Positions 27,762 to 36,982 of a stretch of 64,000 nucleotides of DNA are shown here, piece by piece. Every line of letters begins with the position of its first letter. The first letter of the stretch is position 1. Source of the stretch: Chloroflexus aggregans DSM 9485 (GTDB lineage Bacteria > Chloroflexota > Chloroflexia > Chloroflexales > Chloroflexaceae); contig NC_011831.1 of the NCBI RefSeq assembly GCF_000021945.1, forward strand, positions 3,609,353 through 3,673,352. The letters are read 5' to 3'. The position numbers and the translations under genes were made by a program. The notes under the pieces are model-generated. The model worked only from the letters and a program-made list of their open reading frames with translations. It made no database searches and was not told where the DNA came from.

Positions 27762-29441
27762 TTACCAGACCCGTCGACCTGGTACGTCAAACGTGGCCGT
27801 ATTCAAGATGTCAAGGATCGTTGGGAGGTAGTTGATAATCAGAATAATCGCCGCAACGGTGACCCACACCAACAACCGATCAAGGATTTTGGGTGCGTCT
27901 TCAGGGCCAGAAAGCGTCTTGGCGAAGTTGAAATCGGGTGCTTCGGCCAGCTTCTTCCCACGGGTGAGGGTCATAATCATGTTAAAGTAGTAGAAGATGG
28001 CGCTCACAAACATAATCAACCCGCCGATCATAGCAAAGAAGAGGAAGAAGCGCCATTCATCCTGCACATAGGGCGCACCACCGATGTCGGTTCGTCGTGG
28101 CATGCCGCGTAAGCCCAGCTCGTGCATAAAGTGTGAGAACAGTCCCATCCCGACAAACCACAGCCATGCTTGGGCTACGCCCAGGCTACGGCTCCACAGT
28201 TGCCGTCCGGTGAGGTGGGGTACCAACCAATAGGTAATGCCCATAAAGCTCAGCGCTACTGCCGTACCAACCGTTAGGTGGAAGTGACCCGAAATCCAAG
28301 ACGTATTGTGTACCACCAGGTTGACGTTGTACGAAGCATTGACCAGCCCACTAATCCCACCGAAGGCAAAGAGCATCATTGCCACGATCTGGGCCGAAAT
28401 CTCCGGTTTGCCCCACGGCAAGTTAAAGATCCACGCCAGCCAGCCCTCACCGCCGTTGCGCCGTCCGGCGTATTCGAGTGATGCCACCACGTTAAAGAAG
28501 GTGAGCAAGCTGGGGAAGAAGACACCAAAAGTGAAGATAGCATGCACCAGTTTCCACATCTCGGAAATGCCCGGATCGGCTACTTGGTGGTGCATGCCAA
28601 TCGGTAATGACAGGATCAGGAAGAGAATGAATGAAACGCGCGCCATCGGGTCGCTAAACAGCTTCCCACCGGCTTGTTCCGGTACGAGAGTGTACCACGA
28701 AATGTACGCCGGTAAGAGCCAAAAGTAGACGATGGGGTGACCGGTGAACCAGAACAGCGTGCGTGCTAGTACCGGATCGGTGCCGCCGACCAGTCCGAGC
28801 GACCACGGAATCACCAGAAAGATCATCTCACTCGCCACACCGATGGTTGAAATCGTCCACATTAGCATGGTGACGATGGCCATAAACGCGGGTAGTGGCG
28901 TGATCTGACCGGGGTTGTCGGCTTTCCACGCATTGCGCGTGAGGATCATATTTACCAGCAGCAACCACGTGCCGGCAACTACGAGCGTCAGCCCAATGTA
29001 GAAGAGGGAGTCGGCTTTGAGCGGTGGGTAAAAGGTGAACATGACCGTTGCGTTGTTGGTCAGCAGTGGGATGGCCGCCAACACTAACCCGCTGACCATC
29101 ACCCACAACGTGGCCCACGCTAGTCGGCTACTGGCTAAGGGCCGACCCAGGGATTTGGTGAAAATATAGGTCAGGAAGCCGATAATATAAAAGGTGGTAA
29201 AAACGAGCACGTTCAACACACCGTGGACGGTCAAACCCTGATAATAGCCACCAGGCAGGATTGGCTTGGCCGGTGTGTAGAGGTCCAAGCCGTTGTAGCG
29301 CAGGATTTGGAGAACTCCCATCAGACCGCCAACGGCAAGAGCGGCAAATGCAATAAAGATATTGATCCCGGCAAGCTTGCGCTCGACACTGAGGTCGGTG
29401 CTGATAGCTACCGGTCGGGCGCGTGCAGCGATGCTGGCCAT
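27762..29441 (-). CDS. cbaA: ba3-type cytochrome c oxidase subunit I
   Basis: The catalytic heme-copper subunit, 559 residues with about 13 membrane helices. It reduces O2 and pumps protons. It belongs to the B (ba3) family: YYQGLTVHGVLN carries the low-spin heme histidine (His73). GHPIVYFWLLPAY has the CuB His and the cross-linked Tyr. HHQVADPG supplies the CuB His pair, and HNTSWISGHFHL the two heme histidines. It is the last gene of a four-gene operon (sco, IIa, II, I). B-family oxidases have high oxygen affinity, which suits a phototroph in microoxic mats. Confidence 0.93.
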   Translation of the reverse strand: MASIAARARPVAISTDLSVERKLAGINIFIAFAALAVGGLMGVLQILRYNGLDLYTPAKPILPGGYYQGLTVHGVLNVLVFTTFYIIGFLTYIFTKSLGRPLASSRLAWATLWVMVSGLVLAAIPLLTNNATVMFTFYPPLKADSLFYIGLTLVVAGTWLLLVNMILTRNAWKADNPGQITPLPAFMAIVTMLMWTISTIGVASEMIFLVIPWSLGLVGGTDPVLARTLFWFTGHPIVYFWLLPAYISWYTLVPEQAGGKLFSDPMARVSFILFLILSLPIGMHHQVADPGISEMWKLVHAIFTFGVFFPSLLTFFNVVASLEYAGRRNGGEGWLAWIFNLPWGKPEISAQIVAMMLFAFGGISGLVNASYNVNLVVHNTSWISGHFHLTVGTAVALSFMGITYWLVPHLTGRQLWSRSLGVAQAWLWFVGMGLFSHFMHELGLRGMPRRTDIGGAPYVQDEWRFFLFFAMIGGLIMFVSAIFYYFNMIMTLTRGKKLAEAPDFNFAKTLSGPEDAPKILDRLLVWVTVAAIILIINYLPTILDILNTATFDVPGRRVW

Positions 29442-29528
29442 GCTACCTCTCCTTCTCGCCTCGCCATCGTAGCGAGGAAATTGCTATTCTGTTCACGACG
29501 GCTCTATGGTGCTAGATCGCCGCTTGGG

Positions 29529-30017
29529 TTAGTTCACGATGATTTTACCCGACATCACATGGTGACCGGCTCCACAAAATTCATGACAGACGACCAGGTA
29601 CTCACCCGGTTTGTCGAATGTAGCAGTGACCCGTGAAATTTGACCGGGGATGACCATGACGTTGATCGGCGCACCTTCGATCTTGAACCCGTGAATCACG
29701 TCCTTGCTGGTCAGGATGAAGGTGACTTTCGACCCTGCCGGGATTTCAATCGTGTTTGGTGTGAACATAAAGGTCTGTGCCGTGATGATCGCTTCGTAGC
29801 GACCGGGCGCAATCTCGCGCAAACCGGGTTGGCTGAAGGTGGTGTCGGTTCCGGCAGCGACTGCACTCACACTCACCCGCCCAGCCGAGGTCGGTACCCG
29901 TACCCCAACGGCAAATGCCGTCACCAGAATCGCAACCATCATCGATACCGGGATCGCCACGCTGGGAAGGATCCACGCCACTTCAAAGAGATAGCTAATA
30001 AACTTCTTGTCTTTCAT
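29529..30017 (-). CDS. cbaB: ba3-type cytochrome c oxidase subunit II (CuA)
   Basis: 162 residues: one N-terminal membrane helix (about 15-38) and an extracytoplasmic cupredoxin domain. The CuA site is complete: His109 (VIHGFKIEG), Cys144 and Cys148 (CHEFC), His152 and Met155 (GHHVM), with Glu146 as backbone ligand. It accepts electrons from a c-type cytochrome or blue copper protein and passes them to subunit I. The short single-helix form is typical of ba3 enzymes. Its ATG overlaps the stop of the IIa gene (ATGA). Subunit I follows after 87 bp. Confidence 0.92.
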   Translation of the reverse strand: MKDKKFISYLFEVAWILPSVAIPVSMMVAILVTAFAVGVRVPTSAGRVSVSAVAAGTDTTFSQPGLREIAPGRYEAIITAQTFMFTPNTIEIPAGSKVTFILTSKDVIHGFKIEGAPINVMVIPGQISRVTATFDKPGEYLVVCHEFCGAGHHVMSGKIIVN

Positions 30018-30175
30018 GATGCCGGTATCCCTCCGTTATTTAGCAGAGTTAGATAGACTTGCATCCACAGAATGCTGAGCGCGAGCAAGAATCCGAGCGT
30101 AATCATGAGCGCACCGCGCGGTGGCTCGTGATCTTCCTCATGGTCGTCGTCTGATGGGCGGCGATAGTCTGCCAT
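30014..30175 (-). CDS. cbaD: ba3-type oxidase subunit IIa-like single-helix protein (53 aa)
   Basis: A short gene with an excellent ribosome site (AAAGGAGG five bases before the ATG). The product starts with an acidic, His-containing cytoplasmic tail (DDDHEEDHEPPRG) followed by one membrane helix, LMITLGFLLALSILWMQVYL (about residues 23-42). Position and form match subunit IIa of the Thermus ba3 oxidase, which completes the helix that subunit II lacks. Its stop overlaps the subunit II start by 4 bp. Assignment rests on context and topology because the sequence is too short for a firm match. Confidence 0.75.
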   Translation of the reverse strand: MADYRRPSDDDHEEDHEPPRGALMITLGFLLALSILWMQVYLTLLNNGGIPAS

Positions 30176-30190
30176 TCAATCCTCCTTTAC

Positions 30191-30928
30191 TTACTCCGGA
30201 TAACACACAAACAAATGCGACGCTTCGTACACTAACCGCATGGCACCTTGGCTGCCCATTTCACGCGCGATCAGATCGACATCACGCAGCGCGATGGCGA
30301 GCGGTGGACCGTCGGCAGGGTACGAGGTGCGGACGTTTCCAACCGGATCGATCAGAAATGTTCGACGCTCGGCGTAGAGTTTGCCGGTTTCGTCCGGCTC
30401 GGTGTAGTACACCCCTAGCCCGCCACCAACCAGCATCTTGACGTCACGCGGATCACCGGTGACAAAGCGCCAACTCTGTGGATCGACACCTAACTGTCCG
30501 GCCAGTGCTGAGAGATCGGCCGGTGTATCGTGTGCCGGGTCGAGGGTAATAGTGAGAAAGAGTACCTCACTGCCCAATCGTCCGGCAGTTTGCAAGGCCT
30601 GGCGCAGTTCGAGGAGCCGTCGGTTTTGCTCGGCACATTCGTCCCCGCAGCGGCTATGCATAAGGCTGATGAAGACCATGCGTCCACGCAGGTCGCTGTC
30701 GAGTAAGCGGTTCCCTCGCTGATCGGTCAGCGCAAAGGGTGGGAGTGGCTCGCCGCGGGGAAGTACTTTCACCGGACGAGCAATCACAAACCATAAGAAG
30801 GCTGCGATCAGGCCACCGATGAGGATGATGCCTAGCCCGAACAACAAGCGGATGATGACCTGTCTGCGTGTTGTTAACTCGTTTGTCGTTGCAGGGAGTG
30901 CTATGTCAAGCCCCATTGTGCGATCCAT
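30191..30928 (-). CDS. SCO1/SenC-family protein, oxidase assembly (copper His missing)
   Basis: 245 residues: an N-terminal membrane helix (about 28-50) and a thioredoxin-fold domain. The copper-binding CxxxC is present (Cys94-Gly-Asp-Glu-Cys98). The family's third ligand, a His shortly before a F/Y-L-I/V-x-P motif, is not there: the segment reads LYAERRTFLIDP, with Ala186 at the expected position. The protein may bind copper weakly or act mainly as a thiol-disulfide reductase for the CuA cysteines. It is the first gene of the ba3 operon, 15 bp before the IIa gene. Confidence 0.85.
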   Translation of the reverse strand: MDRTMGLDIALPATTNELTTRRQVIIRLLFGLGIILIGGLIAAFLWFVIARPVKVLPRGEPLPPFALTDQRGNRLLDSDLRGRMVFISLMHSRCGDECAEQNRRLLELRQALQTAGRLGSEVLFLTITLDPAHDTPADLSALAGQLGVDPQSWRFVTGDPRDVKMLVGGGLGVYYTEPDETGKLYAERRTFLIDPVGNVRTSYPADGPPLAIALRDVDLIAREMGSQGAMRLVYEASHLFVCYPE

Positions 30929-31279
30929 CTAGCTACAATCGCTTGCAAGGCGAGTATACCGAGCAATAGTTGCTAGTGGAGTAAAGCGGTTATAACAAAC
31001 AGTTGCAGTCTTACAACTTTTTGCGGTTGTATTCACGGTGAATACATGCACGATATACACATAATTCCTGCTAGACAATCATAAGTAGCTACACAAAATT
31101 GTTAGTCGGTTAGGTCCACATCAACCGCTCATTGTTGCTATCTGGCTCGGTTGTCTGTTCTTTACTCTGCATGAGGGAACTCTTTCCTCATCGGTCACAA
31201 CCGATAGCTACAATCGGCATGGCCGGTTGCGTTATCGCGTTCGGCATGCCGTTTTGTTGAGTTGATGAGGTGTCGCGGT
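30929..31279. other. Divergent intergenic region upstream of sco and crtI
   Basis: About 350 bp without a credible gene. It holds the perfect palindrome at 31028-31046 and small hairpins nearer crtI: ATGAGG/CCTCAT around 31170, CCGAT/ATCGG around 31200, and CAACCG/CGGTTG enclosing the latter. These would lie in a long 5' leader of crtI or in its terminator-like region just before the gene (CGGCATGCCG then TTTTG near 31243). I see no clear -35/-10 pair on either strand. Confidence 0.4.
31028..31046. promoter_or_regulatory. Perfect 19-bp palindrome, likely operator
   Basis: TGTATTCAC-G-GTGAATACA, two exact 9-bp arms around one base, in the divergent gap between the oxidase operon and crtI. The spacing (TGT-N13-ACA) is one longer than the PpsR/CrtJ site, so the binding protein is open. 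Confidence 0.6.
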
Positions 31280-32761
31280 ATGACCCAAAAGGAGATTGTC
31301 GTAATTGGGAGTGGGTTTGGGGGGCTTAGTGCTGCTATTCGGCTTGCGGCGCAGGGCCATTCGGTGACGATCCTCGAACAACGTGATCGCCCCGGTGGTC
31401 GCGCCTATGTCTATCAAACGAAAGGCTATACCTTTGATAGTGGACCGACGGTGATTACTGCGCCGTTTATGTTTGATGAACTATGGCAGTTAGCCGGTAA
31501 GCGACGCGAAGATTATGTGACGTTCGAGCCATGCCGACCGTATTATCGTCTCTTCAACCATGAGGGCCGCTACCTTGAATATGGTGATGATGAACAGGCT
31601 TTGCTTGAGCAGATCCGCCGGTGGAATCCGGCTGATGTGGAAGGGTATCGCCGTTTTATTGCTAGCACTCGCCCAATCTTTGAAAAGGGTTTTAGCTTGA
31701 TCGATAAGCCGTTTCTTCATTTTCGCGATATGTTACGGGTGACCCCCGACCTGATCCGGCTCAAATCGTATCAAAGTGTTTATCAGTTTGTCTCACAGTT
31801 TTTCCAAGATGATTTTCTCCGCCGTTGCTTCTCGTTCCATCCACTCTTTATCGGGGGGAATCCGTTTGACTCAACGTCGATCTATGCGATGGTGCATTAC
31901 CTTGAGCGGCGGTGGGGCGTTTATCATGCTCGTGGTGGTACCGGTGCTATTGTAAAAGCAATGGTGCAACTCTTTACTGAGTTGGGTGGTACACTCGAGT
32001 TGAACGCTAAGGCGGTAGAGATTGTGATCAATGGTCGTCGTGCCAGCGCCGTGCGTACTCAAGATGGTCGTCTGTTCCCGGCCGATATTGTGGTCTCGAA
32101 TGCTGATGTGCCACAGACGTATATGAGCTTAATCCCACCACGGTATCGCAAAGTGCAGACTGACCGCCGCCTGCGTCGGATGCGCTACAGTATGTCGCTC
32201 GCCGTTATCTATCTCGGTATTAATCGTCGTTATGATGATGGTCGGTTGGTCCAGCACAATATCATCTTTAGTGAACGGTATAAGGGATTACTCGACGATA
32301 TCTTCAATCGAAAACGGCTTGCCGACGATTTCTCGCTCTATCTCCACCGTCCGTCGCATAACGATCCAACGTTAGCTCCGCCTGGTCACGAGGCGCTCTA
32401 TGTCCTAACGCCGGTGCCTAATCTGGCGGCGAACATCGACTGGGCGACGGCTGGGCCTCGCCTACGCGAGGCAATTCTTACCTTCCTTGAAGAGCATTAC
32501 ATGCCTGATCTGCGGCGCCATATCGTGGTTGAACATATGGTCGATCCGCGCTACTACCGTGATGCTCTGAATAGCTACCTCGGTGCCGGCTTTTCGATCC
32601 AACCGCTCTTAACCCAATCTGCGTGGTTCCGTCCACATAACCGTTCTGAAGATATCGATAATCTGTATCTGGTAGGAGCAGGTACTCATCCCGGTGCCGG
32701 CTTACCCGGTGTGATTGCTTCGGGTGCGATTGTTGCTCATTTAGTGGCTCAAGAGGCCTGA
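31280..32761 (+). CDS. crtI: CrtI-family carotenoid dehydrogenase (phytoene desaturase-like)
   Basis: 493 residues from the ATG at 31280, which has GAGGTG seven bases upstream; the frame extends six codons further to 31262. FAD-binding [20 protein letters not shown] is at the N-terminus, then the ERPGGRA-like motif [10 protein letters not shown] and [12 protein letters not shown]. The C-terminal family signature [22 protein letters not shown] is intact. CrtI introduces double bonds into phytoene to give lycopene-type carotenoids at the membrane. The specific desaturation count cannot be read. A second family member lies at 46.6 kb. No phytoene synthase is adjacent. Confidence 0.87.
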   Translation: MTQKEIVVIGSGFGGLSAAIRLAAQGHSVTILEQRDRPGGRAYVYQTKGYTFDSGPTVITAPFMFDELWQLAGKRREDYVTFEPCRPYYRLFNHEGRYLEYGDDEQALLEQIRRWNPADVEGYRRFIASTRPIFEKGFSLIDKPFLHFRDMLRVTPDLIRLKSYQSVYQFVSQFFQDDFLRRCFSFHPLFIGGNPFDSTSIYAMVHYLERRWGVYHARGGTGAIVKAMVQLFTELGGTLELNAKAVEIVINGRRASAVRTQDGRLFPADIVVSNADVPQTYMSLIPPRYRKVQTDRRLRRMRYSMSLAVIYLGINRRYDDGRLVQHNIIFSERYKGLLDDIFNRKRLADDFSLYLHRPSHNDPTLAPPGHEALYVLTPVPNLAANIDWATAGPRLREAILTFLEEHYMPDLRRHIVVEHMVDPRYYRDALNSYLGAGFSIQPLLTQSAWFRPHNRSEDIDNLYLVGAGTHPGAGLPGVIASGAIVAHLVAQEA

Positions 32762-32775
32762 TAGCTCCCGTTGAG

Positions 32776-32803
32776 GCAAGAGTGGGTCACCACCCACTCT
32801 TGC
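32776..32803 (+). terminator. Terminator-like hairpin after crtI
   Basis: A 12-bp perfect stem (GCAAGAGTGGGT / ACCCACTCTTGC) with a CACC loop, 14 bp after the crtI stop, between convergent crtI and murJ. The following bases are T/G-rich rather than a pure T-run, so it may serve both strands. Confidence 0.65.
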
Positions 32804-32860
32804 GCTGTTGCCGCCTCGCATTGTTCACGGTGCGCTTGACGTTCTTATGGACACGTGTTC

Positions 32861-34438
32861 TTAACTTGCCGTTCTCGTGGTGTAATGATTCATCAAGAGC
32901 GTGAGAACGATGTACAGGGCTGCCCCGCCGATCCCGGTTATGGTCAAGCCGATCAGTAGTCCTGGTACGTCGTTCGGCCAGCGATAACTGGCTGCTGGTG
33001 TGCCGCCGGGGATCAGATCGCGTGCATACCACCATAGCCCGCCAACTAAGAGGCTGGCAGATAAGGCGCTCATGAAGTGCTGCCAGACTCTCGGTGTTTC
33101 CCAGATACCCGGTAGTGTGCGTGCGAGGACAATTGCCAATAACACCGTTTCGAGGGTGTTGGCGATACTGAAGGCAATTGCTAGCCCGCCTATGTCAGCT
33201 CCTGCGAACAGCAATACTGTACCAAGACCGATGTTGAGCGTCACCTGTCCGAGACCGATCAGCACCGGTGGCCAGGTACGTTGCATCGCATAAAAAGTAC
33301 GGATCATGATTTCTGATGCAGCGAAAGCCGGTAACGCGAAGGCGTAGCCGGTGAGGGCCGCAGCAGTGTACGAGAGGGAGAGTGTATCAAACGCGCCCCG
33401 TTCAAATAAGACGCGCGCTAGCGCTGGGCCTAAGGTCAGTAAGGCGGCGGTTGCCGGTAGCGTTAGCCAGAGAATGCGGCTCAGGGTTGTACGCACATCA
33501 TTGATCAGTTCACTCAATTGTTGTTCGGCGACGAGTCGGGCGAGCCGCGGAAACGCTACGGTGCTTAAGCTAAGCGCAAAGACGCCGTATGGTAAAAGCA
33601 TTAATTGATAGGCCCAGCGTAATCCGGCTAGTTTGGCATCACCGTCGGGTAGACGGGCAGCTAATGCTAACGTTGCGACTATGCTCAGATGGGCCGCCGC
33701 TTGCCCGATCACGCGCGGACCCATCGCTTGCGCTACTTTTTTGAGTTCTGCGATATTGTGTCCCAACTGTGGTCGCAGTTTCATCCCTAGCTCGAACAGT
33801 GCCGGTAGCTGGATCAGCAAGTAACAGAGCGCACCAATGATGACACCCCATGCCATTCCCCAAATGCCAACCCATGGCGCCAATAATGCGCCGCCGGTAA
33901 TGCCTAGATTGTAAATGCTCGGTGCAAGTGCAGGCATCGTAAACCGGTCACGGGCATTTAGTGCCGCCATCGCCAGTCCGCCGAGGCCGAGCAATAGTGG
34001 CGAGAGAAGGAACAGGCGGGTCATAGCGACAATGAGGTCGAGGGTTGCGCTTGTAAAGCCCTGTCCGCCGTAGAGCAGCGGGACAAGCCAAGGTGCTACT
34101 CCGAACAAGATAATGCTGGCCACGAACAGAATAATCAACGCCCACGTCACTACAGCACTGGCCAGCTCCCAGGCGCGTTCTGGCTGCTCACGCTCCCACA
34201 GTTCAATGAATACCGGAATAAAGCTGCTGCCAAGCGCCCCACCGATAATTACGAGGTACAGTAAGTCGACGGTGCTGATTGCGGCTCCATAAGCTGCCAT
34301 TTCGGCAGAAGTACCGAAATAGTATGAAGCAACAATGTCGCGGATCAAGCCGGTTATCCGGCTCAAAATAAAGCCGCCCATCACAATCAAGCTGTTACGT
34401 TGCGTGCGGAGACGGCGGTGGACGGTACTCAGTTGCAC
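32861..34438 (-). CDS. murJ: Lipid II flippase MurJ (MviN)
   Basis: 525 residues from the GTG at 34438 (AGGAA eight bases upstream), about 14 membrane helices. The conserved N-terminal segment [22 protein letters not shown] includes the MurJ arginines, and GSSFIPVF follows in helix 2. MurJ flips lipid II across the inner membrane for peptidoglycan polymerisation. A longer frame starts at 34483, but that would place the start beyond the divergent rpsT promoter elements (34433-34461). The GTG is preferred for that reason and for its ribosome site. Confidence 0.9.
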   Translation of the reverse strand: MQLSTVHRRLRTQRNSLIVMGGFILSRITGLIRDIVASYYFGTSAEMAAYGAAISTVDLLYLVIIGGALGSSFIPVFIELWEREQPERAWELASAVVTWALIILFVASIILFGVAPWLVPLLYGGQGFTSATLDLIVAMTRLFLLSPLLLGLGGLAMAALNARDRFTMPALAPSIYNLGITGGALLAPWVGIWGMAWGVIIGALCYLLIQLPALFELGMKLRPQLGHNIAELKKVAQAMGPRVIGQAAAHLSIVATLALAARLPDGDAKLAGLRWAYQLMLLPYGVFALSLSTVAFPRLARLVAEQQLSELINDVRTTLSRILWLTLPATAALLTLGPALARVLFERGAFDTLSLSYTAAALTGYAFALPAFAASEIMIRTFYAMQRTWPPVLIGLGQVTLNIGLGTVLLFAGADIGGLAIAFSIANTLETVLLAIVLARTLPGIWETPRVWQHFMSALSASLLVGGLWWYARDLIPGGTPAASYRWPNDVPGLLIGLTITGIGGAALYIVLTLLMNHYTTRTAS

Positions 34439-34461
34439 AGTCGGCGTTCCTATGCTATACT
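34433..34461 (+). promoter_or_regulatory. Sigma-70 promoter of rpsT
   Basis: TTGCAC (34433-34438) and TATACT (34456-34461) with a 17-bp spacer. It predicts a leader of about 75 nt before rpsT. The -35 box overlaps the murJ start codon on the other strand. Confidence 0.65.
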
Positions 34462-34541
34462 TCAGAACTAGCGCGGCGAGCAAGCGCTCGCCGCTTCACT
34501 TGTCATCAGTAACGCACCAATTATATCCGAGGAGTTTAACC

Positions 34542-34826
34542 TTGGCGAACACAAAATCGGCAAAAAAGCGCATTCGGAGCGACGCACGTAAGCGTCTGCG
34601 CAATCAGTCGTATCGTTCGCGTGTCAAGACGATGATTAAGAAGGCCGAACTCGCACTGGCGAACGGCATCGTTGATGAAGCTGCTTTGCGCGCTGCCTAC
34701 AGTACACTCGATAAGGCTGCCGTAAAGGGGATTATCCACAAAAACAACGCCGCTCGTCGCAAGTCGCGCTTAGCCCAAAAGGCCAAGAAGGTTGCATTGG
34801 CCGCTCAAGCCGGTTCGGCAGCGTAA
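34542..34826 (+). CDS. rpsT: 30S ribosomal protein S20
   Basis: 94 residues, basic and helical, beginning [17 protein letters not shown] after the initiator and continuing with [12 protein letters not shown], the usual S20 pattern. It binds 16S rRNA early in 30S assembly. The start is a TTG, with GAGGAG seven to twelve bases upstream; the frame is open further back to 34335, but no homology extends there. TTG initiation is known to limit S20 synthesis in enteric bacteria, so this may be autoregulated too. Confidence 0.95.
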
Positions 34827-34848
34827 CCTTCCCCCTCCTATTCCGGTT

Positions 34849-34869
34849 GGGCCGCACCCTGTGCGGCCC
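34849..34869 (+). terminator. Hairpin between rpsT and holA
   Basis: A 9-bp GC-rich stem (GGGCCGCAC / GTGCGGCCC) with a CCT loop, 22 bp after the rpsT stop and 6 bp before the holA stop. There is no T-run, so it may act on both transcripts. Confidence 0.55.
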
Positions 34870-34875
34870 GACGTA

Positions 34876-35850
34876 TTATCGACGCTGTGCTGTCGTCGAT
34901 GATGATTGACAAATCTCCACTACAAACAATTCAAGTGCCGTCTCCGCTTGCATCTTACCGGTCTTAATCGCGTAGTCGAGTTCAAGCAGACGGTCATGCG
35001 CAGTCACTAATTCCGCCACAGTAAAATGACGGACCTGTTCTGCCGCTTTCCGTGCGACAAAAGGTTTTAATCCTAGCTCGCCGGCAATATCGTCAGCTCG
35101 ACGACGCTGGCCGAGGAGCTGCTTAACGTGCAACAGAATCCGAATCTGTCGTGCCAGCATAAACAACACGTAGTGTGGAGCTTCACCATCCTCGATAAGT
35201 GCGCGTGCGCCGCGCAAGGCTGCCCCTAAGCGTTTTCCACTCAGATCATCGATAAACGCAAACAGATTTTGCTCTTGCTGATCGGTAACCAGTCGGTCAA
35301 CTGCTGCTTGATCGATCTTTCCACCCCTCCCAACATAACTGGCCAATTTCGCCAGCTCATTCACTAAGGTACGACTATCATTACCGGCTAAATCGACCAG
35401 TCGCTGCGCTGCCGCCGGTTCAATTGTCACCGACAGCAAACGAGCGCGCTGACCAATCCAGTGCAACAGTTCCGAACCGCTGAGTAGTGGAAATTCGCGT
35501 ACCACACCATGTTTGCTCAGATAGGTGAAGAGAAGGTGTCGTCGATCGATATCTTCCTGTTCGACAAACACCAAATCACACGTCGGCGGTACCCGTGCGC
35601 AATAGTCACGTAGTTCTTCACGTGCTTTGCCGGCCTTACTGTGTTTGAGGGCATTGTAAACAATCACCAATCTCCGGTCGGCCAAAAACGGGTGCGCTTC
35701 GCAGGCCGCAACGAGTTGTTCAATCGTCAATTTCCGCCCGTCAAGCACACTTACATTCAGATCGGCAACGTCAGCCGGCAAATGCGACCGTAATTCGGCC
35801 AGCGCTTCGCTACGCGCCAATTCATTTGCTCCGTAGAAGAGGTAAATCAT
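34876..35850 (-). CDS. holA: DNA polymerase III delta subunit
   Basis: 324 residues. Delta opens the sliding clamp within the clamp-loader complex. The N-terminus IYLFYGANELARSEAL and the central RRLVIVYNAL segment (about residue 60) are typical, as is the C-terminal helical region with LLELDYAIKTGKMQAETALELFVV. Unlike gamma/tau it has no functional P-loop, which is normal for delta. The start overlaps the stop of the M28-like gene by 4 bp, so the pair is coupled although functionally unrelated. Confidence 0.9.
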   Translation of the reverse strand: MIYLFYGANELARSEALAELRSHLPADVADLNVSVLDGRKLTIEQLVAACEAHPFLADRRLVIVYNALKHSKAGKAREELRDYCARVPPTCDLVFVEQEDIDRRHLLFTYLSKHGVVREFPLLSGSELLHWIGQRARLLSVTIEPAAAQRLVDLAGNDSRTLVNELAKLASYVGRGGKIDQAAVDRLVTDQQEQNLFAFIDDLSGKRLGAALRGARALIEDGEAPHYVLFMLARQIRILLHVKQLLGQRRRADDIAGELGLKPFVARKAAEQVRHFTVAELVTAHDRLLELDYAIKTGKMQAETALELFVVEICQSSSTTAQRR

Positions 35851-36968
35851 CGCTCTGGCTCATTATCAAGGGTACGGGCAATCGTACCGATTAATCGTGC
35901 CGCCCGTTCGGCTAACGACGGATCGTACTCACATCTGCTATCGGCGATAGCGCGGATACTCAACGTGCGAAAATGTCGTTGCCGAAACGGTGCGAGCAGC
36001 TCGTCACGGACTGCCAACGTGCGTGGTTCGAGATCGATCGCCGGATCGGTCTGATCCGCCATCATCGCCAGTTGATACAAAAACCGATCGGCCCGTTCGT
36101 GTCGCAATACACCGTCACGGCTGATAATTGCCAATTGACCGCATGCTAACGGTCCTAAGCCGATCACGAACGTATTCCGCGGATCGAACGGGTAACGGGT
36201 AAGTAACGTCTTGATACCGTGTTGGTCACAATAGGCAGCACCGATAGTCACCGCCCACACCTCCACGTGACGTAACCCGTGGAGATGATGACCGGCAATC
36301 AACAGCGCCGCCAGCGCCGCGATCCCACCGTCAGGCTCCATAAGCTCTATTGGTCGATAGGTAGCCCAAAGCCAACCTAGGGCGCCGAGCAGCGCAACAA
36401 TCAGCAACGACCACCGCCAGATCGGCCAGGCCGCAGTAGCCGTGCTAACGAGCGGTAAGCTGGTGAAGACCAGCCGTATCAACAAACCTTCTGTCGTTGG
36501 CGCGATCAAGTGGGATATGCCGCGCCATACTGGGGGGGTGTCAAGCGGTGCGACGATAACTAAACGCCAGCGTGGTTGACTCGGCGTACCGATTTCGGTA
36601 ACAGCGATGGGTAGGGCTGCAATAATATTCTGACTCATATGCTGCCGACGCCACACCGGTAGTGGCGTCGCCAAAGCATCGGCACACAAGACGGCCACCA
36701 GCCAGAGGACGAGCACACTACCGGCCACCGGAAGCCAACCACTTACCACCGTAACGGCGATCAACCATACAGCTACCGGTCTAAAACGCACCCCCGGATG
36801 ATCAACTGCCGGGAGCGAACGAGTGTCCACGCTAAAGCCCGCCTGTCGCAGGCGGGCATTGATCTGAGCTGCTGCCACTGCCTCTGCTGTAGAGGTGGCA
36901 CGGCGCGGGCCAAGCTGTTCGGCTAGCCCGGCCAATATTCCAACAGGATTAAAAGGTTGCACCGGCAT
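35847..36968 (-). CDS. M28 peptidase-like membrane protein without catalytic residues
   Basis: 373 residues from the ATG at 36968; a longer frame to 37103 overlaps the upstream gene. The pattern of M28 aminopeptidases is recognisable: an N-terminal helix pair, SQNIIAALP (about 112-120), then VIVAPLD (127-133) where AHxD is expected. EPDGG (201-205) stands where DNASG is expected, and TIGAAYCDQHG (231-241) where the EE/GS block is expected. The zinc ligands and general base are therefore lost. Membrane segments are inserted at about residues 64-102 and 150-192. Probably not a peptidase; a binding or scaffold role is a guess. Confidence 0.6.
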   Translation of the reverse strand: MPVQPFNPVGILAGLAEQLGPRRATSTAEAVAAAQINARLRQAGFSVDTRSLPAVDHPGVRFRPVAVWLIAVTVVSGWLPVAGSVLVLWLVAVLCADALATPLPVWRRQHMSQNIIAALPIAVTEIGTPSQPRWRLVIVAPLDTPPVWRGISHLIAPTTEGLLIRLVFTSLPLVSTATAAWPIWRWSLLIVALLGALGWLWATYRPIELMEPDGGIAALAALLIAGHHLHGLRHVEVWAVTIGAAYCDQHGIKTLLTRYPFDPRNTFVIGLGPLACGQLAIISRDGVLRHERADRFLYQLAMMADQTDPAIDLEPRTLAVRDELLAPFRQRHFRTLSIRAIADSRCEYDPSLAERAARLIGTIARTLDNEPER

Positions 36969-36982
36969 CGATCTGTGCTTGC

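Noticed and set aside
31028-31046. Direct assignment of the palindrome to PpsR/CrtJ
   Set aside because: The classical site is TGT-N12-ACA; here the spacing is 13 and the arms are much longer. Kept as an operator of unknown owner.
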